This document shows positions 17,260-25,540 of a stretch of DNA of 42,193 bases, piece by piece; position 1 is the first letter of the stretch, and each line of letters opens with the position of its first letter. The stretch is from the NCBI GenBank assembly GCA_016927325.1, contig JAFGMY010000085.1, positions 1-42,193 on the forward strand. The letters run 5' to 3'. The notes beneath the pieces are model-generated. The model was not told the DNA's origin. It saw only the letters and a list, made by a program, of their open reading frames with translations, and ran no database searches. Origin of the DNA: Actinomycetota bacterium. Its GTDB lineage: Bacteria; Actinomycetota; Geothermincolia; Fen-727; Anoxymicrobiaceae. Position numbers and translations under genes: made by a program.

Positions 17260-17287
17260 TTAAACTGTCATTCAATTCATTTATAAT
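17260..17287 (+). promoter_or_regulatory. Possible promoter for xseA
   Basis: A perfect TATAAT at 17282-17287 is preceded, 16 bases upstream, by TTAAAC (17260-17265), a weak -35 box. It lies about 60 bases before the xseA start in the divergent gap. The -10 box is convincing; the -35 box is not. Confidence 0.4.
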
Positions 17288-17348
17288 TGCGTTAATATAA
17301 GCTGCCGGGAAGAGCGGCGGCGGGAAGCAATCCGTTTCAGGGGAGACC

Positions 17349-18734
17349 ATGGAAGAAGAGTTTACGCTGCCTTTTCCGGAAGAGGAGAAAATCGAAGAAA
17401 CGGGCGCCGAAAGAGAGGATGTTCTGACGGTCACTGAAGTGAACCGAATGGCGAAGCGGGCGCTCGAGCGGATAAGGGTAACCGTCCAGGGCGAGATCTC
17501 CGGTCTGAACGCACGTTACTCCTACTATATTTACTTTGATCTCCGTGACGAAAACGCGGCAATCCCGGCAATTATCAACAAGCGTTACTTCCATGATCTC
17601 GATTTCAACATGGAGGACGGGGCGCTGGTTGTTATCAAAGGGACCCTCTCGCTCTATGAAAGGCAGGGAAAGTACCAGATTCGTGTGGAGGAAATGAGGC
17701 CTTTTGGCGAGGGGGATCTCCAGAGAAAAATAGAAGCACTCAAAAGGAAATTGCACAAAGAAGGTCTATTTGATGATTCGCGAAAGAAGAGGCTGCCTCT
17801 CTTTCCCGTGAGGATAGGGGTTGTTACATCTCGAAGGGGTGCGGCGGTAAGGGATGTGACGGTTACGCTCAAGCGCCGGTTTCCTCCAGCCAGGGTATTC
17901 ATAAGGGGGGTCCAGGTGCAGGGCGAGCCGGCGGCCTCTCAGATCTGCGAAGCCTTGAGGTTCTTCGACCGCGATTACGATGTGGACCTTGTGATTCTTG
18001 CGCGGGGCGGCGGTTCATTGCAGGACCTCGAGCCGTTTAATACCGAGGAGGTGGCGAGGGCCATCGCCGAGATGGAAGTGCCGCTGATTACCGGGGTAGG
18101 CCATGAGCCGGATGTAACTATATCGGACCTTGTGGCGGACCACCGCGCAAGTACACCCACGGGTGCCGCTGAAGCGGCGGTTCCGGACAGGGTACAGGTG
18201 ATGTCGACTCTTGCCAAGTACGCGACTGTACTGCAGAGGCATTCGGCAGGCGGCCTCGCTGTGGCCGAAAGGCAACTTGCGAGTCTTAAGGGAAGGCCGG
18301 TTTACAGTGACAGGAACTACCTGGTGGGGCCTTTCATGCAGCGCTTCGAACGGGCTGCCGGCGCTTTACCGGGAAGTCCGGAAAGAGGCTTACTACTTGC
18401 CTTGAACCGCCTCAGGCTGATAATGAACAGCCCGGTTTACAGGAAACCGGATGAACTGCTCATGGGCCGCCATTCACAGATTATCTCCGTACAGGACGAT
18501 ATCCGGCAGGCTGCGGCCACGTACTTCGAGAGGCACCGGAATACGCTGGATAAACTTGATTCACGCCTGAAGGCACTCAGTCCTCTGGCTGTTCTCGACA
18601 GAGGTTATTCAATAACATTCAATGAAAATACGGGGGAGGTCGTCCGTACGTCGGAAACTGTTGCGGAGGGCACACCCTTGAGAATCAAGCTCGCTGAAGG
18701 CGGCCTGTTCGCCGACGTGAGCGGAAAGGAGTGA
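17349..18734 (+). CDS. xseA: Exodeoxyribonuclease VII large subunit
   Basis: XseA is the catalytic subunit of exonuclease VII, which degrades single-stranded DNA in both directions. The 461-residue protein has the N-terminal OB-fold DNA-binding domain (LTVTEVNRMAKRALE ... VQGEISGLN), then the nuclease domain with GVVTSRRGAAVRD, ARGGGSLQDLEPFN and GVGHEPDVTISDLVADHRAS, all family hallmarks, followed by the long helical C-terminus and the DRGYSIT motif. An acidic N-terminal tail of about 24 residues precedes the OB fold. The start is ATG with AGGGGAG upstream. xseB follows after 5 bases, the usual pairing. Confidence 0.97.
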   Translation: MEEEFTLPFPEEEKIEETGAEREDVLTVTEVNRMAKRALERIRVTVQGEISGLNARYSYYIYFDLRDENAAIPAIINKRYFHDLDFNMEDGALVVIKGTLSLYERQGKYQIRVEEMRPFGEGDLQRKIEALKRKLHKEGLFDDSRKKRLPLFPVRIGVVTSRRGAAVRDVTVTLKRRFPPARVFIRGVQVQGEPAASQICEALRFFDRDYDVDLVILARGGGSLQDLEPFNTEEVARAIAEMEVPLITGVGHEPDVTISDLVADHRASTPTGAAEAAVPDRVQVMSTLAKYATVLQRHSAGGLAVAERQLASLKGRPVYSDRNYLVGPFMQRFERAAGALPGSPERGLLLALNRLRLIMNSPVYRKPDELLMGRHSQIISVQDDIRQAAATYFERHRNTLDKLDSRLKALSPLAVLDRGYSITFNENTGEVVRTSETVAEGTPLRIKLAEGGLFADVSGKE

Positions 18735-18739
18735 TCTGA

Positions 18740-18997
18740 TTGGACAGTGAGCTTTCATTCAAGGACGCGATGGAGGAACTCGAAAAAATAACCAACTCCC
18801 TGGAGGGTACCGAGCTGGAACTGGAGAAGAGCCTTGAGCTGTTCGAGCGAGGTGTTGAGTTGATAAAGTACTGCCAGAGAAAGCTTGATACCGCCGAGTC
18901 CAGGGTGGATGTGCTTGTTGATTCCCTCGAGGGGGGAATAGAAGCCATCCCGGAAGAGGTTGAAGAAGAGGCCGGAGGAGAAAAAACCACCGGGTAA
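18740..18997 (+). CDS. xseB: Exodeoxyribonuclease VII small subunit
   Basis: XseB is the small helical subunit that binds the C-terminal helices of XseA. The 85-residue protein contains the conserved SFKDAMEELEKITNSLEGTE and ELEKSLELFERGVELIKYCQ, which form the two-helix hairpin; the C-terminus is acidic and variable. The start is TTG at 18740 with AAAGGAG upstream, five bases after the xseA stop, so the two are co-transcribed. It converges with a minus-strand DUF4190 gene whose stop is only 15 bases away. Confidence 0.96.
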   Translation: MDSELSFKDAMEELEKITNSLEGTELELEKSLELFERGVELIKYCQRKLDTAESRVDVLVDSLEGGIEAIPEEVEEEAGGEKTTG

Positions 18998-19012
18998 TTT
19001 GCAGCTCCGGGA

Positions 19013-19597
19013 CTATGCCGGCACTGAGGCAATAGCATAAGCCGCATGAATGCACGAGTAACTTATATCCTGGTATTCGCCGGTGGAAAAAAAGACAATC
19101 ATCATTATAATGAAGAATATCGTGAAGCCGATCCCGATCCACCCTGTTACTATCCCGGCCAGTGCCAGGCCGTCACCGCCGAGTCTCCCGCCGCTGTTTC
19201 TGATGCTGGCCCGGGCTCTATAACCGAAAATCACGGCAAGTATCGACGGAACTCCGCAGAAGTATAGGAAGAAACCCGCTATCCCCAGAGTCAGGGACGC
19301 TATGGCCATACTGTCAGTTTCCTGACGGAATGGAACCGCGTATTGAGTATAGGGGTTCAACCCGGGTGGTGGTACAAACGGTGCCTGTCCGGGGGGTGGA
19401 GGCCCTCCTGCCGGCTGGAACTGAGGAATTGAAGGTGGTGGAGGCTGAATAGGACCTCCTGGTATTGATTCGGATTTAAACAAAGCTTTCGGGGTCGTTC
19501 CCCCGGGACCCTCCGGGGTTTCAATAGTGCCTCCGCACCGCGCGCAGAAAGATGCCCCGTCAGGGTTTCCCTGTCCGCAGATATCGCAGAATATCAT
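19013..19597 (-). CDS. Zinc-ribbon, DUF4190-type membrane protein (paralogue 3)
   Basis: This 194-residue protein has three parts. The first is an N-terminal zinc ribbon (CDICGQGNP ... CARCGG). The second is a Pro/Gly-rich linker of about 60 residues. The third is a DUF4190 domain with two hydrophobic segments (MAIASLTLGIAGFFLYFCGVPSILAVIFGY, and LALAGIVTGWIGIGFTIFFIIMMIVF) around RARASIRNSGGRLGGDG. DUF4190 proteins are small membrane proteins common in Actinobacteria; their function is not established. It is the last of three tandem paralogues on the minus strand. Confidence 0.87.
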   Translation of the reverse strand: MIFCDICGQGNPDGASFCARCGGTIETPEGPGGTTPKALFKSESIPGGPIQPPPPSIPQFQPAGGPPPPGQAPFVPPPGLNPYTQYAVPFRQETDSMAIASLTLGIAGFFLYFCGVPSILAVIFGYRARASIRNSGGRLGGDGLALAGIVTGWIGIGFTIFFIIMMIVFFSTGEYQDISYSCIHAAYAIASVPA

Positions 19598-19756
19598 CTG
19601 TTCTTACCTTTTGATTACGTTCCAGCCCGGATACTTTATGACACCGCATAAATATCACTATTTGACCATATTTCCGTACCGTAAAAACCGCAATGCTGCT
19701 TTCAAAGCGGGTTCACCAACCGCTTTCTGTCGACGGATGTATTGCTTCGCTTGAAA

Positions 19757-20344
19757 TCAGGCGGCGAGCAAAATCAACTGATTAAGCGAGTAGCTTGAAG
19801 TTTCAAACGCGCCGACGGCCAGCAGAATCATGAACAGGATAACCACTGCGACAACAATACCGACTCCGATCCACCCAATTATTATGCCGGCGAGCGCTAT
19901 GCCGTCCCCTTGCAGGCGGCCCCCGCTTTCCCTTATTTTGGTACGCGCCATATAGCCGAAGATTACTCCGAGTATGCTGAACAGAAATGGGCAGAACATC
20001 CATCCTCCGATACTCAGAACCAGTGAAGCTATAGCCATTGGCTCGGTCTCAGTCCGGGCCATCGGCGCTGAGTAAGCCGGTGGAGGGGGTGTGTTTGGCG
20101 GAGGCCCGAACGGCATTTGACCCGCGGGCTGCCCGAAACCTGACGGAGCCCCGGTTAGAGACTCGCCGGGCGCACCCGGCGGAGGCGGAGGTTGGCCCGG
20201 ACCTCCTGTCGGCGCATCCGGCACCGGAGACGCACCGGCGGCCGTTTCCCCGGCAGCCACCTGCGCTTCGAGTGAACCGCCGCACTGAGCGCAGAAAGTC
20301 GCGTCATCAGGGTTTCCCTGTCCGCAGTTTTCACAGTATTTCAT
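19757..20344 (-). CDS. Zinc-ribbon, DUF4190-type membrane protein (paralogue 2)
   Basis: This 195-residue protein has the same plan as its neighbours: zinc ribbon (CENCGQGNPDDATFCAQCGG), a Pro/Gly-rich linker, and a DUF4190 domain with MAIASLVLSIGGWMFCPFLFSILGVIFGY, the loop RTKIRESGGRLQGDG and LAGIIIGWIGVGIVVAVVILFMILLAVG. The linker is the longest and most repetitive of the three. The ATG at 20344 has a strong GGGGAGG upstream on the minus strand. The gaps to the flanking paralogues (159 and 169 bases) show no other gene, so each may have its own promoter. Confidence 0.87.
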   Translation of the reverse strand: MKYCENCGQGNPDDATFCAQCGGSLEAQVAAGETAAGASPVPDAPTGGPGQPPPPPGAPGESLTGAPSGFGQPAGQMPFGPPPNTPPPPAYSAPMARTETEPMAIASLVLSIGGWMFCPFLFSILGVIFGYMARTKIRESGGRLQGDGIALAGIIIGWIGVGIVVAVVILFMILLAVGAFETSSYSLNQLILLAA

Positions 20345-20513
20345 ATCTGCCTCCCCTTAAACGTACCCACCCTTGAAGCCGGCATGGGTGGAAAAGATGA
20401 AGCGTCCCGATCCGGGTACTGCTTCAAATACTATCCAGGACCTGTGCAAGTTGACTTCATTCATAACAATAACTACGGCTTATCCGGTTGATTACCTCTA
20501 AAGCAAAGCCCTT

Positions 20514-21107
20514 TTATGCAATAAGAAAAGCCGTTCGCAGCTGATAAAGGGCGATATCAATATTGTCAAATAATCCCGACGCCAATGCTAAGAGTAGTAT
20601 GAGTATTCCTGAAATGATCAGACCGATCTCAATCCAGCCGATAATTATTCCGGCCAGCGCCAGGCCGTCACCGCCGAGTCTGCCGTCGCTGTTGCGGATT
20701 TTATTTCGGGAATGATAACCGAATATTACCGCCAGAATGGAAGTTATCACCATAAGGAAGGACATGAAAAAACCGGAGACTCCAAGAGCCAGTGACGCTA
20801 TCGCGAAAATATCGGTTTCCTGATGTCCGGGTGTGTAGTATGGGGGGCAATATGGAGTACCGGGCGGCGGTCCCTGATGAAATTGCCCGAATGGCGGAGG
20901 CCCTCCCGGTTGAGGTCCGGAGTTGGATTGACGAAAGGTGTTCACCGGAGGCCCAAAGCGGGCGGAGGGGCCGGTTGGAGCTATGGGTGAAACCGGTTCG
21001 CCGGATACCGCTTCCCGGGAATCCGCCGGGGACGGGAGCCTGGCGCTGCAATAGTTGCAGAACACCGAGCCGCCGGGGTTTTCCTGTCCGCAGTTGTTAC
21101 AGAACAT
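20514..21107 (-). CDS. Zinc-ribbon, DUF4190-type membrane protein (paralogue 1)
   Basis: This 197-residue protein begins MFCNNCGQENPGGSVFCNYC, a zinc ribbon like those of the two downstream paralogues, followed by a Pro/Gly/Gln-rich linker and a DUF4190 domain (IFAIASLALGVSGFFMSFLM, then NKIRNSDGRLGGDGLALAGI). I chose the ATG at 21107, which puts the ribbon at the N-terminus as in the paralogues and has GGAG upstream; a 23-residue upstream extension would overlap the preceding gene. It sits 29 bases after the DUF4234 gene and is probably in one transcript with it. Function unknown. Confidence 0.87.
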   Translation of the reverse strand: MFCNNCGQENPGGSVFCNYCSARLPSPADSREAVSGEPVSPIAPTGPSARFGPPVNTFRQSNSGPQPGGPPPFGQFHQGPPPGTPYCPPYYTPGHQETDIFAIASLALGVSGFFMSFLMVITSILAVIFGYHSRNKIRNSDGRLGGDGLALAGIIIGWIEIGLIISGILILLLALASGLFDNIDIALYQLRTAFLIA

Positions 21108-21136
21108 TAACGCATACTCCGGTTTCTGTTCGGCCG

Positions 21137-21796
21137 TCAGGTGGTAGCCAGAGCCGTATAAATGAAATCCTCCCACTGGACCTGTGCTTCAACATGGTTG
21201 TTTCCGTCAAGAACAAGTACGTACAGCCAGTAGAAGTAATAGATGCCGCAAGTAACAATCGAGAGAAGAAGAAAGGTGACGAAGTTCCTCTCGGGCATCG
21301 ACCGCATAGCCTGTGACGGTTGAGAAGACAGCCCCAGTTTTGCCAGAGCGCCGGACATCAGCGTGAAGAACTGGGCCTCAACAATATCGTGGTTCCTGAA
21401 ATCATCCATAATGAAGTAGTAACCTATATACATCGCTATTCCGGTGAGTATGCCCAGTACCAGCCACAGTGCGGCACCCCGCTCTTTGCTCTGTTCGTAC
21501 ATCTGTCTCTGGACATTTTCCAGTTGGGCGAGTTCCGGGCTTATGGTGTCCACTTTTCCCATGTCCTGAGCTTTCTCTCTGAGCAAAGCTATTGCCGTTC
21601 CCGCCACATTGTACATCCTGGCAAGATGGAGGTCCCTTCTCTCCATAAGCTTGTAAAAGACGTAAAGGCCGTAAATGCCACAGGTGACCAGGGTGAGCAG
21701 TACCGCCATTCCGGGGTCGGTCATCCAGTCGGTGGTGACCCGCTGTTGTATGTAATAATACAGCCCTTGAACCAGACTCGTTTGCTGTTGTTCCAC
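21137..21796 (-). CDS. DUF4234-like membrane protein with two related halves
   Basis: This 219-residue protein has hydrophobic segments at about 28-48, 107-129 and 171-196. The first and last carry the same signature, LVTCGIY and IVTCGIY, each followed by an aromatic stretch, which resembles DUF4234 and suggests an internal duplication. The middle, about 60-105, is charged and helical (LREKAQDMGKVDTISPELAQ). It starts with GTG preceded by AAAGGAG. It lies between a DUF2752 gene and three DUF4190 genes, all on the minus strand, so a joint membrane role is likely; what that role is I cannot say. Confidence 0.82.
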   Translation of the reverse strand: MEQQQTSLVQGLYYYIQQRVTTDWMTDPGMAVLLTLVTCGIYGLYVFYKLMERRDLHLARMYNVAGTAIALLREKAQDMGKVDTISPELAQLENVQRQMYEQSKERGAALWLVLGILTGIAMYIGYYFIMDDFRNHDIVEAQFFTLMSGALAKLGLSSQPSQAMRSMPERNFVTFLLLSIVTCGIYYFYWLYVLVLDGNNHVEAQVQWEDFIYTALATT

Positions 21797-21830
21797 TATT
21801 GCTCCTTTCTGCGCGACGTGCTTTCTTCTA

Positions 21831-22322
21831 TTATTTCCAACTTGATGTGAAATACAATATTTTTATTATCCAGGCGGTTGTAAGTATAGCGATCACCGAC
21901 AGTGTGACCGCACCCCTCACCTTGTTTGAGAAATTCAGTTTGACGCGGCAGCCGCTGGAAAGCACTGTTACAAGGTAGGCACCGAAGGCCCAGGTAAGGA
22001 AGAAGAGCGCCGGGCCGAGCAAATGCATCTCGAGCGCTGAACTCCACTGGCCGTGGGCTGTAAGGACGAAGCTCCTGGTGAGGCCGCATGCCAGGCAGGG
22101 GATCCCGGTAATTTTGTGAAACCAGCATGGAATCGATACCCAGGCACCATGAGACTTAAGGTATGGCAAGGCGAAAGACAACACAAGCACAATCATTACC
22201 AGAAGGAGCAGGGAGCCCTCGTGACGGAGGAGTTTTGATATTCCCGGTTTCTCGATCTCGATAAGCTTCCCGGAGTCAACTGACTCCGGCGGGCTGATCA
22301 CGGTATAGTCTTTGACCGGCAA
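21831..22322 (-). CDS. DUF2752 family membrane protein
   Basis: This protein, up to 163 residues, contains the DUF2752 signature PCLACGLTRSFVLTAHGQW between hydrophobic segments (LLLLVMIVLVLSFALPYL, LLGPALFFLTWAFGAYLVTVL and VTLSVIAILTTAWIIKILYF). DUF2752 proteins are small, function-unknown membrane proteins. The start is uncertain: the TTG at 22322 gives the longest frame but has no clear ribosome binding site, and a GTG seven codons later is also possible. It is the first gene of the minus-strand membrane-protein cluster and is divergent from the helicase gene. Confidence 0.82.
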   Translation of the reverse strand: MPVKDYTVISPPESVDSGKLIEIEKPGISKLLRHEGSLLLLVMIVLVLSFALPYLKSHGAWVSIPCWFHKITGIPCLACGLTRSFVLTAHGQWSSALEMHLLGPALFFLTWAFGAYLVTVLSSGCRVKLNFSNKVRGAVTLSVIAILTTAWIIKILYFTSSWK

Positions 22323-22527
22323 GCCGGGTTTCGATCCAGGCTTTCGAGCGCATTCGTTGTCCAGCGAAAAAACCCCTTATTCAGATATGAAACTCATGGC
22401 AGCCGTAGATATCAAACAAACATAAACGATCCGGCCTGCAGCCGCCCCGGATTATTATTATCCGGCCGGGTTTCGGCTTTGGTCTTTTAGAAAAGTTGAA
22501 AAAGCCTTCATTGATAATTATAGAAGG

Positions 22528-22587
22528 GTAACGTTCCACTTCAAGATAAAAGACTGTAACGTTCGGTCACACTGGTACAATACAGTT
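22528..22587 (+). promoter_or_regulatory. Extended -10 promoter and repeated GTAACGTTC boxes
   Basis: TGGTACAAT at 22573-22581 is an extended -10 element. The A of the helicase start codon is 7 bases after it, and no ribosome binding site precedes the ATG, so the transcript may be leaderless. Two identical GTAACGTTC boxes at 22528-22536 and 22556-22564 lie 28 bases apart, where a regulator or activator could bind. No good -35 box is visible. Confidence 0.45.
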
Positions 22588-25290
22588 ATGGATCTCAATG
22601 ATTATAAACAAAGTTGCCCGTTTGATCTCGACGCTTTTCAGGTCGAGGCGATAAGCCACTTATCTGTTGGGCGCTCGGTCCTGGTTTCGGCGCCAACCGG
22701 GTCGGGAAAGACGGTTATAGCCGAATACGCGCTTCAGTCAGCGCTTGAAAGGGGGTGTAAGTTTTTCTACACCACGCCGCTCAAAGCCCTTTCAAATCAG
22801 AAGTTCCGCGATTTTTCAAGTGACTATCCGGAGATAAAGGTCGGCCTTCTTACCGGTGACAACAGCATTAACGGAGACGCTCCCCTTGTTGTGATGACAA
22901 CCGAAGTGTTGAGAAACATGATCTACGAGGGAAGTGAACTTCTGGACGAACTCGGCGGAGTGGTCCTGGACGAGGTGCATTACATAGACGATCCCTTCAG
23001 GGGCCAGATATGGGAGGAAATAATAATCCACCTGCCTGAAGAGGTTAAGATAGTGGCTTTGAGCGCCACCGTCTCGAATGCCCGCGAGATTGGAGACTGG
23101 ATGAACAGCCTTCGCGGAGATATTGAAGTGGTCATATCAGGCGAGCGGCCGGTGAAGCTCAATAACTACTATTTTGTAGGCAACGCTCTCGTTTCACTTT
23201 TTTCCAAAAAACTTTTCCGGGTTATGAACGACCAGTTGGAGAGGGCTAAGAAACAGCGGCTGGCGAACAGGGGCGGGAGGGGCGGAAGGAAGCCTCTCGG
23301 CCTGCGTCCCAAGCGTCTGGCGGTAATACGTGAACTTAAAAAAAGAGACATGCTCCCGGCGATATACTTCCTTTTTTCACGGGCCGCCTGTGACGACTCG
23401 GCATTCATATACCTCAAGGACGGTGTCAAGTTGACCAGCGACCAGGAAGCGGAGGAGATAGAACGGTATCTCGACGAGAAGATATCCTGTCTTGACGAGG
23501 ACGATCTCGACTGCCTGGATTACGATATTTTGCGAAACGCTCTGAAGGCCGGTGTCGCGATTCACCATTCGGGGGTTCTCCCGCTGTTCAAGGAGGCAGT
23601 GGAAGAGCTTTTCGTGAGAGGGCTTTTAAAGGTGGTTTTTGCGACGGAGACCCTTTCGCTGGGTATCAATATGCCCGCCCGCACGGTGGTCATCGAATCG
23701 CTTACAAAGTGGGGAGGCGATAAGCACCGCCCGCTTACGCCAGGTGAGTACAAGCAGCTTACCGGAAGAGCGGGGAGAAGAGGCATTGACGAGGTAGGCC
23801 ACGCGGTCGTCCTGTATCAGAACCATTTCAGTTACGATCAGGTCCGCTCGCTGGTAAAGAAGGAGCCGAACCCGGTAGTTTCCAGCTATGAGCTTTCCTA
23901 CAACATGGCGGTGAACCTGCTTGCGACAAGGGACTTCGATGAAGCCCAGGCTCTGTTGAATTTATCTTTCGCGCAGTATGAGGCTGACAAGCGGGTGGTT
24001 TCCATCGAGTCGAGAATGGAGTCGCTTAAGAACGAGCTCGAGATTGAAAAGGACGGTTGTGTTTGCGAGGAAGGTGGAGACGCGCTTGAATACAGGGAGC
24101 TCGAGAGAAAGCAGAACCGGCTGACGGAAGAGCATTCAAGGCTGACCTCCGCCGGTGTCAGGCGCGCCGCTGAAGAGGCTTTCAAAAGTTTTAAGCCGGG
24201 AGATGTATTCATCGGCGGACTGAATGACAATAAGGTGAGGGCGGTCGTCAGAAAACACAAAGGGGCGCATGGCGAAGGGTTTCTGGTTGTCGATTCAATG
24301 GGGCGCTACCGTAGACTGTCACTCGATCTTGTGAAGGAGGAGCCGAGGATCATCGGCACTGTTGACGCGGGCAAGATCAGCTCGCCGACAAGGAAAGTCA
24401 GGAAATCGGTGGGCTCGAAGATGCAGCTTCTGAAACAAGAGGCTGAAGAAAAGCTGAATAAGATCCAGGGCGGACAAAAGGAACAGTCGCTTGAAAACTC
24501 TATTGAAAAGATAAAAAGCAAGCGGGAAGCGCATCTTTGTAACAGTTGTCAGCACCTGAACCGATGCATGTCCGCCGCGAGAAGAGTTGAAAGAACGGTT
24601 CGTTCGATTGAATCCGCGAAGAAGGAGCGGGACTCCAGGTTTGATGTTGTTTCAAGGAAGCTGGTCGATGTAGTGGATGTGCTGAACGAGTTGGGCTTTA
24701 TGGAAGGCCACACGGTTACTCCCAAGGGTGCTTTGCTCCGGCGTATATACAACGAGTGCGACCTTTTACTGGTGGAAACCCTTGAAGCCGGCCTGCTCAG
24801 AGACTTGAGCCCCTGCGAACTCGCCGCTTTCGCTTCGTGGTTCATCTATGAATCGAGGGAGAGTGATTCCGACCGGCACTGGAGTGAGAGGCAGGAGCAC
24901 CTCGAAGGAGGGCTCGAAGACGCGCTGGAATGGCTGGACGGAATATATGAATCACTGAAGATCGCTGAGGAAAGCCGCAAGCTCGATCTTCTCGGATCGA
25001 TCGATATCGGTTTCGGTGAAGCGGCGTACAGGTGGTGCGGAGGGGCCGAACTCGAGGATATGCTCATTGATTTTCCGGAATGGTCCATCGGGCAGATGGT
25101 AAGGACCATGAAGCAGATAATTGACCTTCTAAGACAAATACAGGAAGTAAATGAGGACGAAGAGCTCAGGAGAAAGCTCGGAAAAGCAATGGATTCAATT
25201 GACCGGGGTGTGGTCGGCTACTCTTCGATCGAATCGATAATAGAACATGAAGCAAGAGGGGAAATGGAAATAACGAAAGATGAAAGTTGA
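22588..25290 (+). CDS. helY: DEAD/DEAH-box superfamily 2 helicase, HelY/Mtr4-like
   Basis: This 900-residue ATP-dependent helicase matches the Ski2/Mtr4-like group, whose actinobacterial members are called HelY and probably act on RNA. Visible motifs are Walker A SAPTGSGKT (K41), DEVH at 128-131, LSATV, FSRAACD, HHSGVLPLFKEAVEELF, TETLSLGINMPAR and QLTGRAGRRG (motif VI). The second half has a conserved cysteine group (LCNSCQHLNRC) and a C-terminal DSHCT-like helical region. The length is normal for HelY. The start codon lies directly at a predicted transcription start. The mycobacterial tatA/tatC neighbours are absent here. Confidence 0.92.
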   Translation: MDLNDYKQSCPFDLDAFQVEAISHLSVGRSVLVSAPTGSGKTVIAEYALQSALERGCKFFYTTPLKALSNQKFRDFSSDYPEIKVGLLTGDNSINGDAPLVVMTTEVLRNMIYEGSELLDELGGVVLDEVHYIDDPFRGQIWEEIIIHLPEEVKIVALSATVSNAREIGDWMNSLRGDIEVVISGERPVKLNNYYFVGNALVSLFSKKLFRVMNDQLERAKKQRLANRGGRGGRKPLGLRPKRLAVIRELKKRDMLPAIYFLFSRAACDDSAFIYLKDGVKLTSDQEAEEIERYLDEKISCLDEDDLDCLDYDILRNALKAGVAIHHSGVLPLFKEAVEELFVRGLLKVVFATETLSLGINMPARTVVIESLTKWGGDKHRPLTPGEYKQLTGRAGRRGIDEVGHAVVLYQNHFSYDQVRSLVKKEPNPVVSSYELSYNMAVNLLATRDFDEAQALLNLSFAQYEADKRVVSIESRMESLKNELEIEKDGCVCEEGGDALEYRELERKQNRLTEEHSRLTSAGVRRAAEEAFKSFKPGDVFIGGLNDNKVRAVVRKHKGAHGEGFLVVDSMGRYRRLSLDLVKEEPRIIGTVDAGKISSPTRKVRKSVGSKMQLLKQEAEEKLNKIQGGQKEQSLENSIEKIKSKREAHLCNSCQHLNRCMSAARRVERTVRSIESAKKERDSRFDVVSRKLVDVVDVLNELGFMEGHTVTPKGALLRRIYNECDLLLVETLEAGLLRDLSPCELAAFASWFIYESRESDSDRHWSERQEHLEGGLEDALEWLDGIYESLKIAEESRKLDLLGSIDIGFGEAAYRWCGGAELEDMLIDFPEWSIGQMVRTMKQIIDLLRQIQEVNEDEELRRKLGKAMDSIDRGVVGYSSIESIIEHEARGEMEITKDES

Positions 25291-25456
25291 AAGATATCTG
25301 CTTGCACAGGGAATGATCCATCAATTGCCTGTTCGAGCTTTTTGCTCAGTCGGTTATTAACCCTGATTCTGAAATGCTTCTTTTTAAGCAAAATCTGTTT
25401 TGGCTGGCATCGAAAGGTAATCGGTTTTATAACAGGAATTAGACAGGAGGTTTACC

Positions 25457-25513
25457 TTGACTGCCGGTAGACGCATTCCACGACCGGACAGCAGGATGGT
25501 TGGTGAAATATAA
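25457..25513 (+). CDS. Possible 18-codon leader peptide upstream of truA
   Basis: A strong AGGAGG (25445-25450) lies 6 bases before a TTG that opens an 18-codon frame (MTAGRRIPRPDSRMVGEI) ending at TAA 25511-25513. The truA start is 27 bases further on. The frame has no homology I know; four arginines are present. The ribosome binding site is better than that of truA, so a translated leader is plausible but unproven. The rest of the 250-base gap shows nothing I recognise. Confidence 0.25.
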   Translation: MTAGRRIPRPDSRMVGEI

Positions 25514-25540
25514 GCTTGAGTTCAAATCAAGGGGCATGAG

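Noticed and set aside
22321-22345. A tRNA T-arm-like sequence on the minus strand (GGATCGAAACC)
   Set aside because: The conserved TTC of the T loop is absent and no acceptor, D or anticodon stem can be folded around it.
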